Of a DNA stretch of 5,086 nt, positions 1 through 4,880 are shown piece after piece. The notes beneath the pieces were generated by a model, which ran no database searches, was not told the DNA's origin, and saw nothing but the letters and a program-made list of their open reading frames with translations. Numbering within the stretch: position 1 is the stretch's first letter; each line of letters opens with the position of its first letter. The stretch covers positions 1 through 5,086 of the forward strand of contig JAKCAB010000126.1 in NCBI GenBank assembly GCA_021839785.1, written 5' to 3'. This DNA is from a bacterium (GTDB lineage Bacteria; Verrucomicrobiota; Verrucomicrobiae; Limisphaerales; J093). The position numbers and the translations under genes were made by a program.

Positions 1-2
1 AC

Positions 3-1316
3 AAAGGCACGGCGATTCGCATCTGCATGGTCGGATTCGCCGGTCGCGAGACGCCGGACAAGCCTGTGCTTGATGGCGTGGAAGCGCTCGACATTCATCC
101 CGACCTGACCAGCGGCCTCGATACGACGGGCAAGCGATACTTGTCCGCCAACGAAAAGCTCTGCTTCATGGGGACGACCAAGGTGGGCGACTTCGATATT
201 TCGGCGGAGAAAGCCCTCGCGTTGCTTGCCGCCAGAAATCCTGACGGCCTCCCCAACAGCGATGTCGTCCGCCCCTTTCGGAACGGCAGCGATCTGGTGC
301 GCGAGAACTCCGACCGTTGGATCGTGGATTTCGGCGTGGGATGCGCCAAAGAGTTGGCGAGCCGTTATTGGCTGCCGTTCCAGCACGTCGTGGAAAACGT
401 CAAAGAGGAGCGCGAACGAAACAACGACCGATGGCGCCGTGCCCACTGGTGGCTGTTGGGCCGGACACTGCCGGACTTCCGCGAAGCGACGGCCAGACTT
501 GCGCGCTACGTGGCGACGGCCCGCGTTGCCAAGCACCGCATCTTTGTCTGGCTGGATTCGGCGGTTCTGCCCGACTCCAAGGTCATCGCTCTTGCCTTCG
601 ATGACGACTACCGCTTCGGCGTCCTTCAGTCGCGTATTCACGCCGTCTGGACCGGGGCAACCCAAGGTCTGCACGGTGGAGAAAGACCAACCTACAACCC
701 AACCGAGTGCTTCGAGACTTTTCCGTTCCCGTTTCCGGATGATTTGTCCGCGTCCGCGTCCGTTTGTAGGAGCCGACGTAAGGAGGCTCTTGGGGAATCC
801 CGGTCCTCCGCCGACGCCTCCTTACGTCGGCGCCTACAGGAGGACATTGCCGCCGCCGCGAGGGAGTTGAACGAGTTGCGCGAACGCTGGCTCCATCCGC
901 CCGAATGGACGGCAACCCGCGTGCTGGAATTCCCCGGCTCCGTGGGCGGCCCGTGGACGCGCTACATTGATCCATCCTCCATCCGCGATCCTCAATCCTC
1001 GCTGGGCCTGGTCCGCTATCCGCGCCTGGAGCCGCGCGACGCCGAGTGCGCCGCCCAACTCAAGAAGCGCACGCTCACCAACCTCTACAACGAACGCCCC
1101 GCCTGGCTCGACCTCGCCCACCAGAAACTCGACGCCGCCGTGGCCGCCGCCTACGGCTGGGTCCGAGGCGAACAGCCAGAAACCGATCTGACCGACGAGC
1201 AGATTTTGGAGCGGTTGCTCGCCTTGAACCTCGAACGCGCCGCCGAGGAAGCCAGGGCCGCGAAGGAGCGGAAACCGAAATCCTCGCGGGCGAAAGGTGA
1301 CGATGAACTCCTGTAG
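3..1316 (+). CDS. MmeI-like DNA methyltransferase / type II restriction-modification protein, C-terminal part (5' partial)
   Basis: The open frame runs in from the left edge, so the start and the catalytic half (SAM-binding and NPPY-type motifs) lie outside the window. The visible 437 residues match my knowledge of the target-recognition and C-terminal region of the MmeI-like/COG1002 class, which modifies adenine in DNA and in some members also cleaves it. Recognisable landmarks are TAIRICMVGF at the edge, HWWLLG (444-461), the FGVLQSRIHAVW stretch, TFPFPFP (717-737), ELNELRERWL, RTLTNLYNERPAWL (1068-1109) and AVAAAYGW (1137-1160). A pair of inverted 24-bp repeats is translated in frame between TFPFPFP and ELNELRERWL, adding roughly 25 residues rich in Arg and Ser that I do not expect in the family. 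The TAG stop lies in the GTAG end of the next repeat. Whether a nuclease domain exists upstream cannot be seen. The family call is fairly sure; the activity of this copy is unknown. Confidence 0.85.
   Translation, partial: KGTAIRICMVGFAGRETPDKPVLDGVEALDIHPDLTSGLDTTGKRYLSANEKLCFMGTTKVGDFDISAEKALALLAARNPDGLPNSDVVRPFRNGSDLVRENSDRWIVDFGVGCAKELASRYWLPFQHVVENVKEERERNNDRWRRAHWWLLGRTLPDFREATARLARYVATARVAKHRIFVWLDSAVLPDSKVIALAFDDDYRFGVLQSRIHAVWTGATQGLHGGERPTYNPTECFETFPFPFPDDLSASASVCRSRRKEALGESRSSADASLRRRLQEDIAAAARELNELRERWLHPPEWTATRVLEFPGSVGGPWTRYIDPSSIRDPQSSLGLVRYPRLEPRDAECAAQLKKRTLTNLYNERPAWLDLAHQKLDAAVAAAYGWVRGEQPETDLTDEQILERLLALNLERAAEEARAAKERKPKSSRAKGDDELL
765..838. repeat. REPIN-like inverted repeat pair inside the methyltransferase gene
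   Basis: A forward 24-bp unit (765-788, beginning TGTAGGAGCCGACG) and a reverse unit (815-838, ending CGTCGGCGCCTACA) are separated by 27 bases, with the GTAG tetranucleotides at the outer ends. The two units can pair to form one long hairpin. Each also has its own short stem: AGCC/GGCT in the first, CGCC/GGCG in the second. The second can alternatively form an 8-bp stem (809-816 with 825-832) that exposes CCTCCTTA as the loop. The same unit surrounds the RAYT gene about 500 bases downstream, so this is best read as a dispersed copy of that element. A short GTCCGC tandem (746-762) adjoins the left end. No target duplication is evident. Confidence 0.88.
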
Positions 1317-1407
1317 GAGCCGACGTAAGGAGGCTTGGAGGAACCGACGTAAGGAGGCTTGGAGGAACCGACGTAAGGAGGCTTGGAGGAACCGACGTAA
1401 GGAGGTT
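1312..1407 (+). repeat. Four tandem forward 24-bp REP units
   Basis: Four units follow each other with an exact 24-base period (1312, 1336, 1360, 1384). The first begins TGTAGGAGCC and the others TGGAGGAACC; all share CCGACGTAAGGAGG. The stem bases are AGCC/GGCT in unit 1, AACC/GGCT (one mismatch) in units 2 and 3, and AACC/GGTT in unit 4, so the two ends of the stem have changed together. The array starts on the methyltransferase stop codon and lies upstream of the RAYT gene, as REP clusters usually do. Each unit carries TAAGGAGG, the complement of the 16S rRNA 3' end. Short open frames across the array are repeat translation, not genes. Confidence 0.95.
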
Positions 1408-1431
1408 TTCCCGGGTTTTCCAAGGAAACGC

Positions 1432-1500
1432 CAGCTCCCAACGTCGGCGCCTAAAACTGCGCCTACAACGGGCTTTCGCCTTCTTACGTCGGCGCCTACA
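1432..1500 (-). repeat. Reverse-oriented REP units upstream of the RAYT gene
   Basis: One well-conserved reverse unit occupies 1477-1500 (stem CGCC/GGCG, ending GGCGCCTACA). A degenerate unit lies at 1432-1455, with 19 of 24 bases matching the consensus by eye and an intact ACGTCGGCGCCTA core. A bare CGCCTACA end fragment is at 1460-1467. Together with the forward array at 1312-1407 they form an inverted arrangement around a spacer of about 25-70 bases. The decay of the middle copy suggests an old cluster that has rearranged. Confidence 0.85.
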
Positions 1501-1502
1501 AT
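1474..1502 (+). promoter_or_regulatory. Possible promoter of the RAYT gene formed partly by a REP end
   Basis: TACAAT at 1497-1502 differs from the TATAAT consensus at one base, and its first four bases come from the end of the repeat. The -35 position at a 17-base spacing (TTTCGC, 1474-1479) is poor. Transcription would begin about 7 bases after the box, almost on the ATG at 1512, and no Shine-Dalgarno sequence precedes that ATG. A near-leaderless start is possible. This rests on one hexamer only. Confidence 0.2.
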
Positions 1503-1511
1503 CGCACGCAG

Positions 1512-2120
1512 ATGACTTCGTCCGGCTCAAATCCAAGCCCTGGCTCAGAAGACGCCGAGCAGCACCCCGGTCATCTTCCCCGTCTGCCGCGCGAGTATTA
1601 TCAAGGCGACGCGATGGTCCATTGGACCCTCACGACCTTCGACCGCGTCCGAGGCTGGCTGACCGATTCCCTTCACGCCCGCTTCCGCGAGTTGATGCTC
1701 CACGCCGCCGCCCGCGAGGGGGTTTTCTGCCCGGCCTACTGTCTCATGCCAGACCATGTTCACCTGGTCTGGATGGGGCTCCGGCGCGACAGCGATCAAC
1801 GCAACGGGATGGCCTTCTTGCGCACGTATCTGGAACCCGCGCTCGCACCGGCGAAGTTCCAGCCTCAACCGCATGACAGCGTATTGCGCCAAGCGGAGCG
1901 TGAGCACGGCGCTTTTGCGCGCGTTTGTTTCTACCTTCTGGCCAATCCCGTGCGCGCGGGTCTGGTGGACCAGCCAGAGCTGTGGTCCTTCTGTGGGTGC
2001 GTGGTGCCGGGCTACCCGAAGTTCCATCCGCTGGAGCCAGATTTCTGGGAGAAGTTCTGGAAACTCTACGCCGGCACGCTCGACCCGGAGGCGGGCCAGA
2101 TCAAGCGCCCTCCGTTTTGA
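1512..2120 (+). CDS. REP-associated tyrosine transposase (RAYT, Y1_Tnp / TnpA-REP family)
   Basis: The 202-residue protein is a single-domain HUH nuclease that in this family nicks single-stranded REP DNA through a covalent 5'-phosphotyrosine link. The metal-binding HUH motif is MPDHVHLVW with His82 and His84. The probable catalytic residue is Tyr141 in YLLANPVRAGLV, a hallmark of RAYTs. The N-terminal LPRLPREYYQGD...VHWTLT block, the internal HDSVLR and the C-terminal VPGYP...FWEKFWKLYAG block are as in RAYTs I know from this phylum. Length is normal and no stop or frameshift is seen, so it looks functional. I kept the ATG at 1512 because family similarity already starts near residue 22, upstream of Met35. 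It begins 11 bases after a REP, has no visible Shine-Dalgarno site, and its TGA overlaps the next ATG. The spread and upkeep of the surrounding 24-bp repeats is its likely role. Confidence 0.93.
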   Translation: MTSSGSNPSPGSEDAEQHPGHLPRLPREYYQGDAMVHWTLTTFDRVRGWLTDSLHARFRELMLHAAAREGVFCPAYCLMPDHVHLVWMGLRRDSDQRNGMAFLRTYLEPALAPAKFQPQPHDSVLRQAEREHGAFARVCFYLLANPVRAGLVDQPELWSFCGCVVPGYPKFHPLEPDFWEKFWKLYAGTLDPEAGQIKRPPF

Positions 2121-2662
2121 TGAACCGGTTGCGAAAAGGGAAGCCTCCTCACGTCGGCGCCTACTACGGGGAACCTCCTTACGTCGGTTCCTACAGACGC
2201 GCTGAGGAACGTCTTCCGGTGGCCGGCCATCTCTTCCGCGTCGCGGTCGGCCGCGAATGCGAACCGCTCTTGTTGGGGCTGTGCCGCTACGCACGCGGCG
2301 GCTGGCGATTGAAGAGCTTCTGCAAAACCCAATACGCCAGTCTGCGCGGCTGGGATCATTTTCGCCGTTGCCACACGGCCGTGATTGATCTCCTGGCCGC
2401 CGCCAAGTCCATTGGATGGCGAGTGGCAACCAATGACGAGGGCGACTATTGGCCCGGGCGTGACTTGGAGGCGCTGCGACGAAATGTTGATGAAATGAAT
2501 GGCATCGTCGCCGCCGCTGCCGGCGCATTGAAGGATTGGGGGGAGGAGCATGGCGGAGAAGCCGTGCAATCCCCCATCTTTGCGCATCCTCATTTCGAGC
2601 GCTTGGAAGCCGAAGGGACGGCCCGCGGCCACGCGGCGCGGCTCAGAAAGGTCTTGCCGTGA
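2120..2662 (+). CDS. Conserved protein of unknown function with REP-derived N-terminal segment
   Basis: This 180-residue protein has no function I can name. Its core resembles an uncharacterised family I associate with Planctomycetes and Verrucomicrobia: CEPLLLGLCRYA (47-58), FCKTQYAS (67-74), HFRRCH (80-85), NDEGDYW (105-111), then a helical C-terminus. Cys47, Cys55, Cys68 and Cys84 are noteworthy, but no known metal-site spacing is evident. The ATG at 2120 overlaps the RAYT stop as TGATG, which suggests translational coupling. Residues 9-25 are translated REP units, probably not part of the ancestral protein. A GTG at 2219 behind a weak GAGG would exclude them, but RLPVAG just before it looks like family sequence, so I prefer 2120. 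The frame is open further upstream inside the RAYT gene, where I regard it as a shadow. The gene is real with fair confidence; its start is less sure. Confidence 0.68.
   Translation: MNRLRKGKPPHVGAYYGEPPYVGSYRRAEERLPVAGHLFRVAVGRECEPLLLGLCRYARGGWRLKSFCKTQYASLRGWDHFRRCHTAVIDLLAAAKSIGWRVATNDEGDYWPGRDLEALRRNVDEMNGIVAAAAGALKDWGEEHGGEAVQSPIFAHPHFERLEAEGTARGHAARLRKVLP
2142..2195 (-). repeat. Two reverse REP units, translated in the next gene
   Basis: Reverse units at 2142-2165 and 2172-2195 are spaced by 30 bases, again a multiple of three. The second has a perfect AACC/GGTT stem (2172-2175 with 2186-2189) and ends CCTACA. The first keeps only a 3-bp GCC/GGC stem and has CCTCCTCA instead of CCTCCTTA. 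They lie just after the RAYT stop and inside the frame of the downstream gene, where they read PPHVGAYY and PPYVGSY. Confidence 0.92.
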
Positions 2663-2667
2663 GGACG

Positions 2668-3441
2668 ATGCCGCCCGCACTGCCGCAGTACTACAGCTCG
2701 CTCGCGCCGTTCCGCGCCGTGTTTGCCACGGGCCTGCCCATCCTCACGTACCACAAGCTCGGCCCGCGCCCGCGGCGCGTGCGCCTCAAGGGCCTGTACC
2801 TGAGCGCCCGGCTGTTCGAGCGGCAACTTGCCGAATTGCGCGCCGCTGGCTTCGCCAACACCGACTTGTCGGCGGTGCTCGAACCGACTCCGACCAGCGC
2901 CGTACCAGCGCCGCGGCGGATTGTCATCACCTTCGACGACGGCTTCCGCAATGTCCTTGAACACGGCCTGCCGGTCCTGCTCCGGCACGGATTCAAAGCC
3001 ATCCAGTTCCTCGTGGCGGACCTGATCGGGCGCACGAACGAATGGGAACAGCGCGAAGGCGAGGCAGCGGAGCCGCTCATGGACAAGGCCCAGGTGCGCG
3101 AGTGGTTGGCGGCAGGCATGGCAATCGGATCGCACACGCGCACGCACCCCTGGCTGACCCGGCTCTCCGCGGAACGGGCGCGCGAGGAAATCGCCGCCAG
3201 CAAGCGGCTGCTCGAAGACCGCTTCGGCGTGGCGGTGGAGCACTTTTGTTATCCGTACGGCGACCACAATCCAGCCGTGTGCGACCTGGTGGCCGGCGCC
3301 GGTTACCGCACGGCTTGCACCGTCGAGCCGGGGGTCAACACGGCCCAGAATCCGCCGCACACGTTGCGACGCTTCACCGCGCGCTATGCGTCGCGCAACC
3401 TAAAGGCCGTCTGGCAACGGCTGCGCCGCTTCACGCCATAA
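2668..3441 (+). CDS. Polysaccharide deacetylase family protein (NodB/CE4)
   Basis: This is a 257-residue metal-dependent deacetylase of carbohydrate esterase family 4, which removes N- or O-acetyl groups from polysaccharides such as peptidoglycan or capsule. The motifs occur in the expected order. ITFDDGF has Asp90 (base) and Asp91 (metal). SHTRTH has His156 and His160 (metal). FCYPYGD (193-199) forms the substrate-side motif 3. An N-terminal LPILTYHKLG segment is typical of bacterial members. No signal peptide is visible, so a cytoplasmic or surface-assembly-linked role is possible. The start may instead be GTG at 2659, which gives a GTGA overlap with the upstream stop and has AGAAAGG seven bases before it; I chose the ATG because homologues tend to start shortly before the YY at residues 8-9. 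The gap of only a few bases suggests an operon with 2120-2662. The true substrate is unknown. Confidence 0.92.
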   Translation: MPPALPQYYSSLAPFRAVFATGLPILTYHKLGPRPRRVRLKGLYLSARLFERQLAELRAAGFANTDLSAVLEPTPTSAVPAPRRIVITFDDGFRNVLEHGLPVLLRHGFKAIQFLVADLIGRTNEWEQREGEAAEPLMDKAQVREWLAAGMAIGSHTRTHPWLTRLSAERAREEIAASKRLLEDRFGVAVEHFCYPYGDHNPAVCDLVAGAGYRTACTVEPGVNTAQNPPHTLRRFTARYASRNLKAVWQRLRRFTP

Positions 3442-3453
3442 GCGCGGCAGCCT

Positions 3454-4449
3454 TTACGGCCGGTTCGGACCGATGTACTCGGTGGCGACCACGATGTCGT
3501 CGAACCACACCCGGTTGACGCGTGGCGGATCGGTCACGCCGTTCTGTCGGGGCGCGTTTTCGGTCACGTAGTCGAGCAGCCAGAAAAAGTTGATCTTGAG
3601 ATCGCCGTTAGTGCGCCAGCGGAAACCCTCGAAGGGTTCGCCGTCAGTCTCGACCAGGTCGAAGCCCATGCCCGTCCACCGGCCCCGCCGCACACCAGGG
3701 CAAAAATGCGCGATCGACTTGCCGTCCAGCCACAGCGCCAGCTCGCCGTCGCGAGCAGCGGGCGTGGAGTTCAACTTGAGCATGATTTCGACGCATTGCC
3801 ACTGGCCGCGCGGGATTACGGCGGGCCGGACCGGCTTGAGCGAATTGCCCCAATAGCGGCCGTCGGCGGAAATTTTCATCTCCGGCCAGTAGGCGTAGAA
3901 ATTCCAGATGCCGGGTGCGGGATAGCGGCCATGGTCGCCGGTCGGTTCAATGCCCACGGTCACGCGCTCATCGCCGCGCGGGCGCTCACCGGCGCCGCCC
4001 TGCGGCCAGGCGGTGGCGGGCCGGTATCCGCCCAAGGTAACAAAGTGGTGGAGGTAGCCAGTGTCCTCGGCAAACTTCACGTAAAAGCGGGCGAAGGCGG
4101 TTTCGACCGCGCGTGGCAGCCGCGCGTACAAATGCCCGCCGGTGTTTTCGCCCAGAGTGGCGGTCATCTGGAGCGAACGCCGGCCGGGGCTGCCCGGTGG
4201 CGTGTCGGCGCTGAAGGCGAGCACCTGGCCTTTCGCGTTGCCGATCTCGGTCCAGCGCTTCGCCAGATCGGCCAGGGCGCCGGACTCGAAATCTTCGGCA
4301 AACAACACATTGGTCTGCGCCGCGAGCTCGGCAAAGCTTGCGTGCCGGGCCGCCAGGCCGGGACCTTCCGGCAAAGGTTCGGCGACGGCGGACAAGCTCG
4401 CGAGGGCGAGCACACTGAAGCGGAGGGCAAGGGAGTGGTGTGTTTTCAT
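3454..4449 (-). CDS. Secreted conserved protein of unknown function
   Basis: A 331-residue protein begins with a clear Sec signal peptide: Lys2, Arg10, a hydrophobic stretch at about 11-20, and a likely cut after AVA at residue 23. The mature part opens with FAEDFESG (50-57), has LALWLDGK (237-244), and closes with WFDDIVVATEYIGP (315-328). An opening FEDFE-like strand and a closing DDI-strand are common in concanavalin/LamG-like jelly-roll domains of secreted carbohydrate-binding or -cleaving proteins, so such a fold is my inference. It is rich in Trp, Tyr and Gly, as sugar-facing proteins often are. I recognise the sequence only as a conserved family of unknown function. The frame extends to a GTG at 4482, but the signal peptide fixes the ATG at 4449, which has no evident Shine-Dalgarno site. 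It converges with the deacetylase gene across 12 bases with no terminator between them. Confidence 0.87.
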   Translation of the reverse strand: MKTHHSLALRFSVLALASLSAVAEPLPEGPGLAARHASFAELAAQTNVLFAEDFESGALADLAKRWTEIGNAKGQVLAFSADTPPGSPGRRSLQMTATLGENTGGHLYARLPRAVETAFARFYVKFAEDTGYLHHFVTLGGYRPATAWPQGGAGERPRGDERVTVGIEPTGDHGRYPAPGIWNFYAYWPEMKISADGRYWGNSLKPVRPAVIPRGQWQCVEIMLKLNSTPAARDGELALWLDGKSIAHFCPGVRRGRWTGMGFDLVETDGEPFEGFRWRTNGDLKINFFWLLDYVTENAPRQNGVTDPPRVNRVWFDDIVVATEYIGPNRP

Positions 4450-4501
4450 GGCCGGTCGTGTGTCGGCCGACAGCCTGCCCACAATGGCAGTTGCAACTCA
4501 A

Positions 4502-4533
4502 TTCCGAAGTCGCCGACGACGGCAGTCGGCGCA
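4502..4533. repeat. 32-bp direct repeat, left copy
   Basis: TTCCGAAGTCGCCG followed by an ACGACGGCAGTCGGCGCA-type end matches 4881-4912 with one substitution (A at 4516, C at 4895). The substitution lies in the stem of an internal hairpin: this copy pairs imperfectly around a GGCA loop, or in another register as CGCCGAC (4511-4517) with GTCGGCG (4525-4531). Confidence 0.85.
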
Positions 4534-4550
4534 GACCCGACCGGGCCAGC

Positions 4551-4581
4551 GCGGACTGACGTCCGCGGCTACGGCCGTCAG
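4551..4581. repeat. Overlapping hairpins left of the tandem block
   Basis: Two alternative stems share the same bases. GCGGAC (4551-4556) pairs with GTCCGC (4561-4566) around a TGAC loop. CTGACG plus CCG (4556-4561, 4563-4565) pairs with CGG plus CGTCAG (4572-4574, 4576-4581) around a six-base loop with one internal mismatch. The right half is also the start of the 136-bp tandem unit and recurs from 4704. Confidence 0.6.
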
Positions 4582-4590
4582 ACCTAAAGC

Positions 4591-4687
4591 GGCGCGCCGG
4601 TTTCCCAACCGGCTTTGAACGTGGTGGGGTTCCCCGCTTGAGCCGGGCGCGTGCCTGGCCGTAAGCCGACTGAGAAGTCGGCGCGCC
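4591..4687. repeat. REPIN-like element of a second family, copy A
   Basis: The element starts and ends with GGCGCGCC. Its left hairpin is GCCGGTT-TCCC-AACCGGC (4596-4613) and its right one GCCGACT-GAGA-AGTCGGC (4665-4682), both with 7-bp perfect stems. Read on the opposite strand, the right end matches the left over 25 bases with five differences. Four of these are two compensated base pairs and the fifth is in the loop. It is therefore two inverted copies of one palindromic repeat with a middle of about 50 bases, the REPIN layout, but with sequence unrelated to the GTAG family. Confidence 0.82.
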
Positions 4688-4726
4688 GGGGGAGGAACCG
4701 CCAGCTACGGCCGTCAGACCCAAGGC

Positions 4727-4823
4727 GGCGCGCCGGTTTCCCAACCGGCTTTGAACGTGGTGGGTTCCTCCGCCTGAGCCGGGCGCGTGCCTGGCCATAA
4801 GCCCACTGAGAAGTCGGCGCGCC
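4727..4823. repeat. REPIN-like element of a second family, copy B
   Basis: This is the second 97-bp unit, with the same GGCGCGCC ends and an identical left hairpin (4732-4749). The right hairpin (4801-4818) carries one stem mismatch, C at 4804 where copy A has G at 4668, so copy B is decaying or copy A is the better preserved template. Confidence 0.82.
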
Positions 4824-4880
4824 GGGGGAGGAACCGCCACGCCTGTTTGCTCCGGCTGGGCGCCAGTTGCCTGACCCGCT

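Larger units (their letters stand above)
1312..2195 (+). mobile_element. RAYT-REP module (domesticated IS200/IS605-related element)
   Basis: A Y1 HUH transposase of the RAYT type is bracketed by copies of one palindromic 24-bp repeat: four forward plus reverse copies on the left, and two reverse copies on the right. This is the standard layout of RAYT genes with their cognate REP sequences, including the 5' GTAG (or GGAG) tetranucleotide known from RAYT-linked REPs. Unlike an insertion sequence, such modules usually stay at one locus and spread only their REPs. The inverted pair in the gene upstream fits that. The outer limits are taken from the outermost repeats, since no element ends or target duplications can be defined. 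Confidence 0.8.
4568..4838. repeat. Tandem duplication, two copies of about 135 bp (period 136)
   Basis: Copy A (4568-4702) and copy B (4704-4838) align without gaps with about 8 differences by eye, roughly 94% identity. Both run from GCTACGGCCGTCAGACC to GGAGGAACCGCC. Four of the differences cluster in the GTGGTGGGG...GCTTGAG stretch. Each copy contains one 97-bp hairpin pair. Confidence 0.93.

Noticed and set aside
765..838. Rho-independent terminator or attenuator
   Set aside because: The hairpin is strong but has no T-tract, lies mid-gene, and is explained by the dispersed repeat family.
1312..1500. CRISPR array
   Set aside because: The units are directly adjacent with no unique spacers, occur in both orientations, and stand beside a RAYT, with no cas genes.
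1297..1515. Small plus-strand ORF with an eight-residue repeat (RNRRKEAW)
   Set aside because: It is simply the 24-bp REP array read in one open frame, with no upstream initiation signal and no sequence outside the repeats that looks like protein.
1312..2195. Complete insertion sequence of the IS200/IS605 type
   Set aside because: The protein is of the RAYT subgroup, the flanking repeats are many and in both orientations, and no single left and right element ends can be defined.
1545..2528. 327-residue minus-strand ORF opposite the RAYT and unknown genes
   Set aside because: The plus strand carries recognised RAYT motifs, and the minus translation is Arg-rich and unlike any family, as expected for an antisense frame in high-GC DNA.
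3442..3453. Bidirectional terminator between the convergent genes
   Set aside because: Only 12 bases separate the stop codons and I see no stem with a T-tract on either strand.
3706..4587. 293-residue plus-strand ORF opposite the secreted-protein gene
   Set aside because: It is a GC-rich antisense shadow. The minus-strand frame has a signal peptide and coherent protein-like composition, while this one does not and runs into repeats.
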